Part shown: piece by piece, positions 23,687 through 33,745 of the stretch
Numbering within the stretch: the stretch's first letter is position 1
Layout of the letters: the number at the start of each line of letters is the position of its first letter
NCBI GenBank assembly: GCA_016219985.1
Contig: JACRJO010000029.1
Location: 186,001-250,000 of the forward strand
Reading direction: 5' to 3'
Source: Sphingobacteriales bacterium
GTDB lineage: Bacteria; Bacteroidota; Bacteroidia; Chitinophagales; Chitinophagaceae
DNA length: 64,000 bases
Position numbers and translations under genes: made by a program
The notes under the pieces: model-generated
What the model was told of the DNA's origin: nothing
What the model saw: the letters and a program-made list of their open reading frames with translations, nothing else
Databases searched by the model: none

Positions 23687-24292
23687 TTATTTTATGCCTT
23701 CTGTTACTTTAATCAGTTCAAATTCCTGGTCAAAAATTTTCACCATTGCATAGGTCCGGACCTGGTTGATGGTCATCTCATCCAGGATATCCACCGTATT
23801 CTTATACGTAGCTTCCGGGCTGGGTTTGATGATGACGACAAAATCCTTGTCGGCGCAATTGCTGACGGGCTTTCCTTCCGCTTTGGCCTTGGCCTCGCAT
23901 TCGGGATCCGGTACATAACGGGAGATCACTTCTTTTTTCTTATTAATAATGATATCACGGATCCCTTTGTAGGTAGTCGTCTTAAAATTGCTGCCGTCTT
24001 CCAGGAGTTTCCCTTCATAATAGTAGATCACATCATTTTTCCCAAGCATGATACTGAGAACAGAAGATTCCTTTACTTCCGTCTGTTCTTTCACATCCTT
24101 GACATCCTTCGGCATGTTGAGGTCCAGCGTGGTAGGTGTACTCATGGTCGCTGTGAATACGAAGAACGTAATCAGCAGGAACCCGAGGTCCACCATGGGC
24201 GTCATATCCACCCGGGTGGAAAGTTTCTTGGCTTTCTTCACCCCCCTGCCTTTTTTGTGGCCACTATCGCCACCTTCTTCTATACTAGCCAT
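23687..24292 (-). CDS. exbD: Biopolymer transport protein ExbD (second copy)
   Basis: 201 residues: short basic cytoplasmic N-terminus, one membrane helix with the functional Asp (TRVDMTPMVDLGFLLITFFVFTA segment, about 26-50; MTPMVDLGF core) and a periplasmic domain (about 60-201). It forms the proton channel with ExbB. Contains an unusual Cys-bearing stretch (PECEAKAKAEGKPVSNCADK) in the periplasmic part, possibly a disulphide. 54 bp upstream of tonB, same operon. ATG start at 24292. Confidence 0.92.
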   Translation of the reverse strand: MASIEEGGDSGHKKGRGVKKAKKLSTRVDMTPMVDLGFLLITFFVFTATMSTPTTLDLNMPKDVKDVKEQTEVKESSVLSIMLGKNDVIYYYEGKLLEDGSNFKTTTYKGIRDIIINKKKEVISRYVPDPECEAKAKAEGKPVSNCADKDFVVIIKPSPEATYKNTVDILDEMTINQVRTYAMVKIFDQEFELIKVTEGIK

Positions 24293-24310
24293 AATGAATT
24301 GTTTTAGAAA

Positions 24311-24979
24311 TTATTTTTTTAAATCTTTTTCTCCGGCTGCTTCCTTTCTGTACAGCTCCGTTCCGGGCGGGATTTCATCCAAAGAGGTAACGAGATTGTA
24401 TTTAAACTCCTCGTTCTTCTTCAGGGCTGAGATCACGGCTTCAAACGTCGGGTATTTTGAACTACCGTCTCCCTTGATCAGGTAATTCAGCTTTTCTCCC
24501 CTGAACGCCAGTTTCGCCTGCTGGATCCACCAGATTAACTGATTATTGAGCGTATCCAGCACCGGGATCCCGGTTTGCTTTAACTTGGGCTGATCTTTCG
24601 CATTGGTTCCCAGTAACTGTTTTAAGCCGCCAAAGGGAACACCCACGGCAAAGGTCTGCCTGAAATTGGCAATTTCCGCGGGACTAAGGCCCAGGTTCTG
24701 CGTGGTATTGATCCCATTGATGATCGCGTCGTATTTTGTTTTATCCTTTTCTGACAATACAGAGAAGAATACCCGGTTGGCTGAATCGATGGTAATCATG
24801 ACCGCATTGTTCTCCGGCAGTTTTTGCGATAAAACCGATCCCGGCGTTTTAATCTCAACGGGCTCAGGCGGTTTAAACTTGGTCGCCATAATGAAAAAAG
24901 ACAGGATCAGGAATGCGATATCCACGAAGGGAGTCATATCCGTCGCCGTACTCTTTTTAGGTATCTTAACACTTGGCAT
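24311..24979 (-). CDS. exbD: Biopolymer transport protein ExbD (first copy)
   Basis: 222 residues; the membrane helix with the channel Asp is at about 10-35 (ATDMTPFVDIAFLILSFFIMATK core), followed by a periplasmic domain. Two different ExbD proteins in one operon is the common Bacteroidota arrangement. 18 bp separate it from the next exbD and 59 bp from exbB. The periplasmic part is longer than in the second copy and contains a helix-like insert (TTQNLGLSPAEIANF). Confidence 0.9.
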   Translation of the reverse strand: MPSVKIPKKSTATDMTPFVDIAFLILSFFIMATKFKPPEPVEIKTPGSVLSQKLPENNAVMITIDSANRVFFSVLSEKDKTKYDAIINGINTTQNLGLSPAEIANFRQTFAVGVPFGGLKQLLGTNAKDQPKLKQTGIPVLDTLNNQLIWWIQQAKLAFRGEKLNYLIKGDGSSKYPTFEAVISALKKNEEFKYNLVTSLDEIPPGTELYRKEAAGEKDLKK

Positions 24980-25038
24980 GAGTCAATTTTTAGTAATTAG
25001 ATGAATTAGTGTTCATTTTCCATATCAAAACCGCCCTC

Positions 25039-25899
25039 TTATTTGTACAGAGAAGCGAAGCTTTGGGTCAGGGTGAAACCTGATTCATCGATGCCATAAG
25101 TGATTGAGTCGATCTTGGTTGTGAATACGTTATACATGATCAGGGCAATCGCGGACGTTCCGATACCGAGGGCTGTATTATACAGGGCTTCAGAGATACC
25201 AACGGCCAGGTCACCAGCGGCACCGCCACCACCTTCTTCACCCAGGGCGGCGAAGGAGCGGATCATACCCATTACCGTTCCCAACAGGGCGATCAGGGTA
25301 CCTACGGAAGTGATCGTGGAGAGGAAGACCAGGTTCTTTTGCAGCATCGGCAGTTCCAGGGCCGTGGCTTCTTCCACTTCTTTCTGGATCGCGATCACTT
25401 TTTGCTCGGTGTTCAGGTTGCCTTCGGAAATCATTTCCTTGTAGCGGCGAAGACCGGCTTTCATTACATTCCCTACAGAACCACGCTGTTTGTCGCATTC
25501 ACCCAGGGCAGCATCCACATTCCGGTTGGCGAGGTGGTACTGTACTTTACGGATAAAATCAGCGATAGACCCGTTACCCAGGGCTTTACGGATGGTAAGG
25601 AAACGCTCAATAGAGAATACCACCACCATCAGGAACATCCCGATCAGCAGGGGTACGATGATACCTCCCTCATAAATCCTGCTAAACGCGTTTTTGGGTG
25701 ACTTGTGCGAAGGCCAGAATCCTCCGGCGGCATCGGGTTCATTAAACCCACTGGCTGCTCCCATCATAAAACGCCAGATAGCATAACCGGCGATGATACA
25801 AACAATCGGTGCGATCCATGAAATGGCATTGCTGCTTTTCTTTACGTGAACTGAGGTTGCCTTAACTGATGCTGTTGCAGTTGGTTTAATCTCTGCCAT
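25039..25899 (-). CDS. exbB: MotA/TolQ/ExbB proton channel family protein
   Basis: 286-residue inner-membrane protein, first gene of the exbB-exbD-exbD-tonB operon. It has an extra N-terminal membrane segment (about 25-45), a second at about 78-98, a cytoplasmic domain, and the conserved C-terminal pair of helices (LVFLSTITSVGTLIALLGTVMGMI and ALYNTALGIGTSAIALIMYNVF, about 192-262) with the ExbB signature. Energises TonB-dependent uptake. ATG start at 25899; the 211-bp upstream spacer holds its promoter, not clearly identified. Confidence 0.93.
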   Translation of the reverse strand: MAEIKPTATASVKATSVHVKKSSNAISWIAPIVCIIAGYAIWRFMMGAASGFNEPDAAGGFWPSHKSPKNAFSRIYEGGIIVPLLIGMFLMVVVFSIERFLTIRKALGNGSIADFIRKVQYHLANRNVDAALGECDKQRGSVGNVMKAGLRRYKEMISEGNLNTEQKVIAIQKEVEEATALELPMLQKNLVFLSTITSVGTLIALLGTVMGMIRSFAALGEEGGGGAAGDLAVGISEALYNTALGIGTSAIALIMYNVFTTKIDSITYGIDESGFTLTQSFASLYK

Positions 25900-26110
25900 G
25901 ATCTTTGTTTTTTAGTTTTTAAAAGTTAGAATAGTCATCTCTTTCAGAGATACAATGCTAAGAAAAAGTTTGTACAAAATACACCCTTGCCGGTATTTTC
26001 CGGAAGGGGCTTCAAGTTAAGGATTTTTTAATACGGAACCATTTCCGGCTAAATTATTTACAGGAAAATCACAGGGGAATTGACAGGGGGAAAAATGCCT
26101 TACCGGGCGG

Positions 26111-27388
26111 TTATTCGTAGCGGAGGGCTTCAATCGGATTGAGGCGGCCCGCTTTAAGCGCCGGGTAAATTCCGGCCGCCAGCCCCACGAGGGTGCAGAT
26201 GATAATCCCGTATAAAACCCAGCCCCAGGGAACCACGAAGCCGGTATGGAGCACCAGTGAAAAGGTATTTCCTACAATAATGCCCAGGATGATCCCGAAC
26301 AAAGCGCCAAGCATACTGATAATGATGGCCTCGAGGAGAAACTGGCGGCTCACCATCTTTCCCTTGCCCCCGATGGCTTTCACAAGACCTACTTCCCGGG
26401 TTCGTTCTGATACGGATACCAGCATGATATTCATAAGACCGATGGCGGCGCCGATCAGCGTGATCAGCCCGATCACCGTCGCCGAAATAGTCAGGAAACG
26501 CAGGCTGTTCATGGCCTTTTCAGCCACGCTATCACTCCGGTCCAGCACAAAATTGCTTTCTTCGGTAATATTCAGCTTCCGGATCGACCGGAATGCACCT
26601 TCGGCCTCCCCCATCGCCGCATTCACTTTGAGCAGGTCATTGGCCTTCACTGCAATTACATACGAAAACCCGGAAGGGAAATTCCGGTAAATATTCGTGT
26701 ACGTGGTAATAATAATATTATCCCGGTTAAACCCGAAGGAGGAACCCTTACTCTCCAGCACTCCCAGCACCCGGTAGGGAATCGAATTGATCCGGATCAC
26801 GGCATTTACCGCGCCGGCCGCTCCCTGTTTAAACATTCTCCTCGCAATATCATAGCCCAGTACACAAACATTCCGCCCCGTTTGCACATCCATGCGGTTC
26901 ATGTTCCGCCCGTACTGCAGGCTGAACCCGTTCAGCGCCAGGTAATTTTCATCCCCGCCAAACATCAGCACATTGGGACTGGTCTTGTAATTCTCATAGG
27001 AGACAATATTATTCCGGTTGGCAAAAATGGAAATACTCTTTACGGAGGGGAAGTCAAAGCGGCTGACAAACATTTCCGCCTCATCCTTCGTGATCCTTTT
27101 ATCGAGGTTGGATATCCTGGATCTCCTCCCGCTGCGGGAACTCAGCCTGACCTCGCTGCGGTTGCCTCCCCCGAAATGGATATTTCTTTCTTTGAACCGG
27201 ATGGTGAAGGCATTGGCCCCCATGGTGGAAAAACTCTCTGTGAATTTCTGGTTCATGGCCTGGATGGCCGTAATGATCCCGATCAGGGCCATGATGCCAA
27301 AGGCAATAATGGAAACGGTGAGCCCGGTCCTCAGTTTATTGCTGCGCACCGTACGAAAAGCCAGTGAAAATACATCGCGGAAATTCAT
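26111..27388 (-). CDS. ABC transporter permease (MacB/FtsX-like)
   Basis: 425-residue inner-membrane permease of the MacB/LolC type. One helix at about 20-45 (TVSIIAFGIMALIGIITAI), a periplasmic MacB-core domain (about 50-280), then three C-terminal helices (about 300-325, 350-380, 390-415) with the conserved SVSERTREVGLVKAIGGKG sequence. Such proteins work with a MacB/LolD-type ATPase on lipoproteins or export substrates, but no ATPase gene is adjacent, so the partner must lie elsewhere. It has its own TATCTTTG element upstream. Substrate unknown. Confidence 0.88.
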   Translation of the reverse strand: MNFRDVFSLAFRTVRSNKLRTGLTVSIIAFGIMALIGIITAIQAMNQKFTESFSTMGANAFTIRFKERNIHFGGGNRSEVRLSSRSGRRSRISNLDKRITKDEAEMFVSRFDFPSVKSISIFANRNNIVSYENYKTSPNVLMFGGDENYLALNGFSLQYGRNMNRMDVQTGRNVCVLGYDIARRMFKQGAAGAVNAVIRINSIPYRVLGVLESKGSSFGFNRDNIIITTYTNIYRNFPSGFSYVIAVKANDLLKVNAAMGEAEGAFRSIRKLNITEESNFVLDRSDSVAEKAMNSLRFLTISATVIGLITLIGAAIGLMNIMLVSVSERTREVGLVKAIGGKGKMVSRQFLLEAIIISMLGALFGIILGIIVGNTFSLVLHTGFVVPWGWVLYGIIICTLVGLAAGIYPALKAGRLNPIEALRYE

Positions 27389-27426
27389 ATACGAAGCTAT
27401 ACGGAACAGTCCTTGCCGTTGCGGGA

Positions 27427-27434
27427 CAAAGATA
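27427..27434 (-). promoter_or_regulatory. -7 promoter element TATCTTTG of the ABC permease
   Basis: Match to TAnnTTTG on the minus strand, 38 nt before the ATG at 27388 and just downstream of the nuoN stop, so the permease is probably transcribed separately from nuo. Confidence 0.6.
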
Positions 27435-27460
27435 GCTAATGATCCGCTGCGAAAGGGTTC

Positions 27461-28837
27461 TTAAAAGTACAGGCGGCCCAAAAGCAGTTCGGGGAATAGT
27501 CCGAGAAGGATAACCAGCACGGCCAATATCCCCAGCATCCATTTAAAGAAAGCCGGGAAGGAAGGCTGAACGGTCTCGCCGGGTGCTTTAAAATACATGG
27601 CCTGGATGACCCTGAAATAATAATAGACACTCACGGCCGCCATCAATACGGCGAATACCACCAGCCAGCTGCTGCCAGGGGTGGCCAGCGCTGCTTTCAG
27701 CATATAAAATTTAGCCATAAACCCGGCGGTAAGGGGAATACCGGCCAGTGATAAAAGAAACACGGTGAGCGCCCCGGCCACAAGGGGTTCTCCCCTGGAC
27801 AGCCCGTTGAACCCATCGAAGGTATAATCACTCATGCGGGCCAGTACGGCAAAAATGCCAATCGTGGCAATACAATAGGCAGCTGTATAAAGCAGCAGCC
27901 CTTCTTTGCCATCCGCATTCATGGCATACAAGGCAAACAACATGAACCCGGCCTGGGCGATACTCGAATAGGCCAGCATCCGCTTTACACTTTGCTGAAA
28001 AACAGCAGTGATATTTCCGATAAAGAGGGTCACCGCGGTAATGACGGCCACCCAGATCCTCCATTGCGCCTGCTGGGCTTCAAACGCGTCGTCAAACAAA
28101 CGCACAAAACCGGCAAAGGCCACCACTTTTACGATTGTGGCCATAAAAGAGGTGAAAACCGTGGGAGCCCCGTCGTACACATCGGGAGTCCAGAAATGGA
28201 AGGGCGCCGCAGATACTTTAAAAGCCATGGAGAAAAGCAGTAACGACATGCCCCCGAGCAACAGGAAATTCGGGGTGGCGGTAACCATCGGGCTGACCGC
28301 CGTGCTGAACGTTCCCCGGGCCCCGTAGAGCAGGGCAATCCCCATCAGCATCAGGCCGGTGGAGAAAGTACCCAGCAGGAAATATTTTAAGGAGGCTTCA
28401 TTGCTTTTCAGGTTGCGCTTGTCACTGCCGGTCAGGATATACAGGGGAATCGAAATGATTTCAATGCCCAGGAACAGGATCAGCAGGGACTTGAAGGAAG
28501 TAACCAGGGTAACCCCGCATAATATGAAAAAGATAAGCGCAAAATACTCGGCATAATTCACTCCTACTTTTTCCATCTCCGCGGAAGACAATAAAAAATA
28601 AAGCAGGACCGCTGCGAAAACAACTGCATTGAACAGCAGGGCAAAATGATCAAACAGCAGCATGCCATGCGTATCAATTTTGAAGAGCGTGATGCCGTTC
28701 ATTTCCAGCAGGTTCACGATGAGCAGGAGCAGGATGCCGGCAATGGCCACATTCCGGACAGCCGTTTTTTGCTTCAGCAGGATTCCACTGAACATCATAA
28801 CCACTCCCAATACAGCCGATACAATTAATGCATTCAT
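27461..28837 (-). CDS. nuoN: NADH-quinone oxidoreductase subunit N
   Basis: Antiporter-like membrane subunit of complex I, 458 residues and about 14 membrane helices. The conserved proton-channel Lys and Glu regions are visible (LFLGIEIISIPLYIL around 120-135; AFKVSAAPFHFWTPDVYDGAPT around 205-226; KRMLAYSSIAQAGFML around 284-299). Last gene of the minus-strand nuoA-N operon; 15 bp after the nuoM stop. No anomaly seen. Confidence 0.94.
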   Translation of the reverse strand: MNALIVSAVLGVVMMFSGILLKQKTAVRNVAIAGILLLLIVNLLEMNGITLFKIDTHGMLLFDHFALLFNAVVFAAVLLYFLLSSAEMEKVGVNYAEYFALIFFILCGVTLVTSFKSLLILFLGIEIISIPLYILTGSDKRNLKSNEASLKYFLLGTFSTGLMLMGIALLYGARGTFSTAVSPMVTATPNFLLLGGMSLLLFSMAFKVSAAPFHFWTPDVYDGAPTVFTSFMATIVKVVAFAGFVRLFDDAFEAQQAQWRIWVAVITAVTLFIGNITAVFQQSVKRMLAYSSIAQAGFMLFALYAMNADGKEGLLLYTAAYCIATIGIFAVLARMSDYTFDGFNGLSRGEPLVAGALTVFLLSLAGIPLTAGFMAKFYMLKAALATPGSSWLVVFAVLMAAVSVYYYFRVIQAMYFKAPGETVQPSFPAFFKWMLGILAVLVILLGLFPELLLGRLYF

Positions 28838-28852
28838 ACGATCTGTTCCTTA

Positions 28853-30325
28853 TTACTTGCGGAATAAATAACTAATATCAATCTTATTAACCCAGTCTTT
28901 GGCAAAACCGTCGGTCACTTCCAGCAATGACTGCGGGTGGATTCCCAGCCAAAAAATGATCAGCACGATCACTCCCAGTACCAGTTTCTCATTCAGCTTC
29001 AGGTCCGTTACCGGTACTTTCAGGCTGACAGCTTCCCCGTAAAATGTTTTGCGGATCATATTCAGCGTATATACCGCCGCGAGGATAATTCCCAGGCCGG
29101 CCAATACGGTAAAGACCACAAAATATTTTGACTTCGCCCCGAGCAGCCCGTTAAACATCAGGAACTCCCCGGCAAATCCATTGGTCAGGGGCAGGGCGAT
29201 ATTGGCCAGCGCAATGATCACAAAGAATGTGGCCATCACCGGGGCCTGCTGGGCTAATCCCCCGAGTTCGGAAATTTTCCTTGTTCCATAGCGGCGTTCG
29301 ATGATCTCTACGATGATCCAGAGCCCGATGATATTGACGCCATGGTTGAAGAGTTGTATCATCACCCCTTGTGTGGCACTGATATTTTCTGAAAAAACAG
29401 CAGCACACATGAGCCCGAGGTGCGCAATGGAAGAATAGGCGATCAGCCTTTTCAGGTCGTCCTGCCGGATCGCGATCAGGGAAGCATAAATGATTCCAAT
29501 CACGGCCAGGATCATCACGGTATCTCCCCATTGATAGGACGCGATGGGCAATACCGGCATCAGCCAGCGGATCAGTCCCAGCAATCCCATTTTCACCATC
29601 ACGCCGCTCAGAATCATCGTAGTGGGCGTGGACGCCTGTTCGTAGGTATCCGGCTGCCAGGTATGGAAAGGGAAGACCGGCATCTTGATGGCAAAAGCGG
29701 CAAAGAATAACCAGAAAACCCACAACTGGGTACTGCCCGGTATTTGCACTTTATAAAAAGAAGCAAGACTGAAAGAATGATCAGCCGTCTGTGAATAGAC
29801 ATACAATATGCCAATCAGCATCAGTACCGACCCGAGAAAGGTATAAACAAAGAATTTGAACGTAACGGGGATCCTGCGTTCGCCGCCCCATTGGGAAGCC
29901 AGGAAATACATGGGGATCAAGGCCAGTTCCCAGAAGAAATAAAAGAGCAGGGCATCGGAAGCCAGGAAGACGCCCATCAAACCGGCCTGCGCCAGTAACA
30001 TCAGGCCAAAGAACCGGCCGGGTTTCTGATGCGATGCCTGCCAGCTGCCCCCTACCACCAACGGGTAAGCAACAGCCGTCAGCAAACATAGCACCTGGCC
30101 CATTCCATCCAGCTTCAGAGAAAAGCTGCTGCCCAGGGAACTCATCCAGGGCGCATTGAAATTTAAATACTGATCCGTTTTCAGTACTGTAAGTCCCAGT
30201 ACAGAAACGGCCAGCGATGCCAGTGAGGCCAGGAGGGCAAAACTTTTTACCGCTTTCTCTTCTTTTATCAAAAAGGAGATCAGCCCGGCAGCGAGAGGAA
30301 CAAGTATCAAAAAGAATGCGATCAT
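28853..30325 (-). CDS. nuoM: NADH-quinone oxidoreductase subunit M
   Basis: Antiporter-like membrane subunit of complex I, 490 residues with about 14 helices. Family motifs include FFWELALIPMYFLASQWGG (channel Glu, about 130-148), KMPVFPFHTWQPDTYEQAST (about 218-237) and DLKRLIAYSSIAHLGLM (about 290-306). Lies between nuoL and nuoN with 27- and 15-bp gaps. Intact. Confidence 0.95.
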   Translation of the reverse strand: MIAFFLILVPLAAGLISFLIKEEKAVKSFALLASLASLAVSVLGLTVLKTDQYLNFNAPWMSSLGSSFSLKLDGMGQVLCLLTAVAYPLVVGGSWQASHQKPGRFFGLMLLAQAGLMGVFLASDALLFYFFWELALIPMYFLASQWGGERRIPVTFKFFVYTFLGSVLMLIGILYVYSQTADHSFSLASFYKVQIPGSTQLWVFWLFFAAFAIKMPVFPFHTWQPDTYEQASTPTTMILSGVMVKMGLLGLIRWLMPVLPIASYQWGDTVMILAVIGIIYASLIAIRQDDLKRLIAYSSIAHLGLMCAAVFSENISATQGVMIQLFNHGVNIIGLWIIVEIIERRYGTRKISELGGLAQQAPVMATFFVIIALANIALPLTNGFAGEFLMFNGLLGAKSKYFVVFTVLAGLGIILAAVYTLNMIRKTFYGEAVSLKVPVTDLKLNEKLVLGVIVLIIFWLGIHPQSLLEVTDGFAKDWVNKIDISYLFRK

Positions 30326-30352
30326 ATCAGTAGCCCGCCCATGGCGGTGGGT

Positions 30353-32248
30353 TTATTTTCTCAGAAAAAATTGAATGGTAAAAATCAGTACAATGCTCAG
30401 CACCATCAGCAATACATAGCTGCCTACCTGCCCGCTCTGCAATAAGCGCAGCTGGCGGCTGCCGTAATTCACGGCGCGTCCCACCCCATTGACCAGCCCG
30501 TCCACCAGTTTCGGATCCACGATGGATTTGAATATTCCGCCCAGTTTGTGCAGGGGCTGAACAATCATCGCCTCGTATAATTCATCCACGTACCATTTAT
30601 TCTCGAGCAGTTTGCCGAGGCCGGAGGCTTCTTTGCGCTGGTAATTCCTGAACATCAGCCAGGCGGCAAGGATCGCCAGCAGCACCAGGCCGGTGGATAA
30701 ACCCATCAGGAAATATTCCTCGCTGTGAGATACCGGGTGTTCCTGCGGAACAGAGGCCACTGCCGGCGCCAGAAAGGCGCTCAGTTTATCCCCCCCTTCA
30801 CTGATCAGTTCCGGCACGCCCACCCAACCACCCACGATGGATAAGATGGCAAGAATAATCAGGGGCAGTGTCATGGTCAGCGGGCTTTCGTGCAGGTGGT
30901 GCGCCTGCTCTTCGGTGCCCCGGAATTTCCCGGTGAACGTGATAAAGAGCAAACGGAACATATAAAAGGCCGTCAGTAAAGCGGTAAATAAGGCAACCCC
31001 GTACAGCAGGGGACTTTTTTCAAAAGCGCTTAGGAGAATGGCGTCTTTGGAGAAGAAGCCGCTGAAGGGCGGAATACCGGCAATGGCCACACAACCGATC
31101 ACGAAGGTCCAGAAAGTGATCCCGAGTTTTTTCCGGAGACCTCCCATATTCCGGATATCCTGCTCCCCGCCCATGGCATGGATCACGGAACCGCTGCCCA
31201 GGAATAAGAGGGCTTTGAAGAAGGCATGGGTCATTACATGGAATACGGCGGCCACGTAGGCGCCGGTACCGAGAGCCAGGAACATAAAGCCCAGCTGGCT
31301 TACGGTAGAGTATGCCAATACTTTTTTGATATCGTTTTGTTTAAGCGCGATCGTAGCGGCTAATAAGGCCGTGGCCAACCCGGTATACGTCACCACATTC
31401 ATGGTAAGCGGGGCCATATTGTACAATACATGGCTCCGGGCGATCATGTAGATACCGGCTGTGACCATGGTTGCCGCGTGGATCAGGGCCGATACGGGCG
31501 TGGGACCCGCCATCGCATCCGGCAGCCAGGTGTAGAGTGGTATCTGTGCGCTTTTACCAGTGGCCCCCACAAAGAGCAATAAGGTAATGACCGTGATATC
31601 GGTCTGGGTGAGTTTCGCGAGGTTCTCCGCTGCGAATACATCAGCAAAGGAGACCGACCCGATCTTCGCAATGATCCAGAACAGCGCGATAAGGAAGGCC
31701 AGGTCACCGACCCGGTTCATGATAAATGCCTTGTTCGCGGCCTTATTGTATTCCTGTTTTTTGAACCAGTACCCGATCAGCAGGTAAGAGCAGAGCCCCA
31801 CTCCTTCCCAGCCGATGAACATAATCACGAAGTTATCGCCCATCACAAGGAGCAGCATGGAGAACACGAAGAGGTTGAGATAGGAAAAATACCGCCCGAA
31901 ATGCCCGGGTTTTTCTTCGTGCATATAAGAAACAGAGTACACATGGATGAGGAAGCCCACCCCGGTAATGATCAGCAGGAACAGGGAGGTCAGCTGGTCG
32001 ATCCTGAGCGCAAACGGGATCACCAGTTTATCCACCGCGATGAAATTGAAATATTCTGCCACATGGGTATTGCCCTCTTTTACCTGCATAAAGACCCATA
32101 CACTCAGGATGAACGAACCCAGGATGGTCCCGGAGCCAATCCAGCCAATCAGTGTTTTGGATAAATAGTTCCTCCCCAGCCCGTTGACCAGGAATCCCAG
32201 CAGGGGCAGCAGGGGAATCAGGCAGACTATCTGTAATACGTTATTCAT
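30353..32248 (-). CDS. nuoL: NADH-quinone oxidoreductase subunit L
   Basis: Largest antiporter-like subunit of complex I, 631 residues. It has the helix bundle (FVIMFIGWEGVGLCSYLLIGYW with the channel Glu; KSAQIPLYTWLPDAMAGPTPVSALIHAATMVTAG region; DIKKVLAYSTVSQLGFM), and a C-terminal part that includes the lateral amphipathic helix region (about 540-600: WYVDELYEAMIVQPLHKLG) and a last helix. Four-gene membrane-arm block nuoK-L-M-N is tightly packed. Confidence 0.95.
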   Translation of the reverse strand: MNNVLQIVCLIPLLPLLGFLVNGLGRNYLSKTLIGWIGSGTILGSFILSVWVFMQVKEGNTHVAEYFNFIAVDKLVIPFALRIDQLTSLFLLIITGVGFLIHVYSVSYMHEEKPGHFGRYFSYLNLFVFSMLLLVMGDNFVIMFIGWEGVGLCSYLLIGYWFKKQEYNKAANKAFIMNRVGDLAFLIALFWIIAKIGSVSFADVFAAENLAKLTQTDITVITLLLFVGATGKSAQIPLYTWLPDAMAGPTPVSALIHAATMVTAGIYMIARSHVLYNMAPLTMNVVTYTGLATALLAATIALKQNDIKKVLAYSTVSQLGFMFLALGTGAYVAAVFHVMTHAFFKALLFLGSGSVIHAMGGEQDIRNMGGLRKKLGITFWTFVIGCVAIAGIPPFSGFFSKDAILLSAFEKSPLLYGVALFTALLTAFYMFRLLFITFTGKFRGTEEQAHHLHESPLTMTLPLIILAILSIVGGWVGVPELISEGGDKLSAFLAPAVASVPQEHPVSHSEEYFLMGLSTGLVLLAILAAWLMFRNYQRKEASGLGKLLENKWYVDELYEAMIVQPLHKLGGIFKSIVDPKLVDGLVNGVGRAVNYGSRQLRLLQSGQVGSYVLLMVLSIVLIFTIQFFLRK

Positions 32249-32270
32249 AAACTATCTCCCGGACCGGGTA

Positions 32271-32609
32271 TCAGTGTTTTAACCTGTTTAAAAAATTCAC
32301 ATCCACCGAATGGATATTGCGGTACATCATCACGATAATGGCCAATCCCACACTGACCTCCGCCGCGGCCACCACCATGATAAAGAATACAAATAACTGT
32401 CCGTCCATACCCGCCGTTCCGCTCACATCACCGGCGAGTATAGCCGCGTTCTGGTGCATTTTGGAAAAGGCCACCAGCATCAGGTTCACGGCATTCAGCA
32501 TTAACTCGATGGACATAAAAATAATAATGGCATTGCGGCGGGTCAGCACCCCCACGATGCCAATGCTGAATAAAGCGATCGACAGCACTATGTAACTAAA
32601 TATCGGCAT
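32271..32609 (-). CDS. nuoK: NADH-quinone oxidoreductase subunit K
   Basis: 112-residue membrane subunit of complex I with three helices. The conserved glutamates lie in the second and third helices ([36 protein letters not shown]). Starts at ATG 32609; 22 bp before nuoL and 69 bp after nuoJ. Normal length. Confidence 0.94.
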   Translation of the reverse strand: MPIFSYIVLSIALFSIGIVGVLTRRNAIIIFMSIELMLNAVNLMLVAFSKMHQNAAILAGDVSGTAGMDGQLFVFFIMVVAAAEVSVGLAIIVMMYRNIHSVDVNFLNRLKH

Positions 32610-32678
32610 ATAGTAAGCTTTGAGCTAAAAATCGGAGGAGCACCGGTGGGTTCCGCCCGGGGCTCTTTCCCAATGTTA

Positions 32679-33179
32679 TTATTCTTTTTTCCCGATCACC
32701 ACAGCGCCCACCATGGCGCTCAGGAACAGCACACTGCTGATCTCAAAGGGCACCACGTAGGTCGTAAACAATTCTTTCCCCAGGTTTTTGATCAGCCCGA
32801 TACTGCCTTCGTTCACGGTCGCGAACTGTTCCTTCGTAACGGAGTTTTTCAGGGCAGCCACCAGCACCAGCAGCAAACAGCCGCCGGCCAGGGCCCCGGC
32901 TATTTTCAGCCAGCGGCTCTTCTGCGGTTCGGTCTCTTTATTCAGGTTCATCAGCATGATCACAAACAGGAATAATACCATGATCGCCCCGGCATAGACG
33001 ATAATGTTCACGATTGCCAGGAACTGGGCATTGAGCATGATATAATGACCTGAAATAGCAAAGAAGGTGGCGATCAGCCACAACACGCTGTAGATGGGGT
33101 TCTTACTGGTAATGACCATCAGGGCGCTGAAGATCGCCAGGACGGATAAAAACCAGAATAGTATTTGAATGATATTCAT
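32679..33179 (-). CDS. nuoJ: NADH-quinone oxidoreductase subunit J
   Basis: 166-residue membrane subunit of complex I with five helices; the third carries the conserved glycine/alanine-rich IVYAGAIMVLFLFVIMLMNL (about 61-80), part of the E-channel. ATG 33179, 23 bp after the nuoI stop. Normal length. Confidence 0.93.
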   Translation of the reverse strand: MNIIQILFWFLSVLAIFSALMVITSKNPIYSVLWLIATFFAISGHYIMLNAQFLAIVNIIVYAGAIMVLFLFVIMLMNLNKETEPQKSRWLKIAGALAGGCLLLVLVAALKNSVTKEQFATVNEGSIGLIKNLGKELFTTYVVPFEISSVLFLSAMVGAVVIGKKE

Positions 33180-33202
33180 TTCTTAAAAGCCGTTAGTCGT
33201 TC

Positions 33203-33745
33203 TTAGTTTTTGGTTGCCCGGTCGCCCAATGCCTTTTCATACGCTTCCTTATCCGTTACCGGGTGCGGGATCAGCAATTCTTCCTTTTTATAAATAAATC
33301 CTTTCCTGCCATAATTAGCCGGCGCAAAGGTCTGCGAGAGGTAGATCGCATCTTTCGGGCAGGCTTCCTCGCACAAGCCGCAGAAGATGCAGCGCAGCAT
33401 ATTGATCTCGTACCGGGCCGCATATTTCTCTTCGCGGTACAAATGTTCTTCCCCGGGGAGCCGCTCCGCCGCTTCCATCGTAATGGCTTCTGCCGGGCAG
33501 GCCACGGCGCAAAGCCCGCAGGCCGTGCAGTTTTCCCTTCCTTCCGCATCCCGGTTCAATACATGGAGGCCCCGGAACACTTTGGAGAAACTCCGCTTCT
33601 GTTCGGGATACTGGATCGTTGCTTTCCGCTTAAACAGGTGACTGATCGTAATACCCATGCCTTTCGCGATATTCCAGAGATAAATGCTCTCCAGGAAGGT
33701 CATGGGCCTGCGGTCCACCGCTTTTGCTCTGTTCGTTAATTGCAT
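33203..33745 (-). CDS. nuoI: NADH-quinone oxidoreductase subunit I
   Basis: 180-residue peripheral-arm subunit carrying clusters N6a and N6b. Two ferredoxin motifs are visible: CTACGLCAVACPAEAI (about 77-92) and CIFCGLCEEACPKDAI (about 118-133). The N-terminal amphipathic region (FLESIYLWNIAKGMGITISHLF) anchors it at the membrane. ATG 33745. It is separated from nuoH by a 267-bp spacer rich in palindromes and word repeats. Confidence 0.95.
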   Translation of the reverse strand: MQLTNRAKAVDRRPMTFLESIYLWNIAKGMGITISHLFKRKATIQYPEQKRSFSKVFRGLHVLNRDAEGRENCTACGLCAVACPAEAITMEAAERLPGEEHLYREEKYAARYEINMLRCIFCGLCEEACPKDAIYLSQTFAPANYGRKGFIYKKEELLIPHPVTDKEAYEKALGDRATKN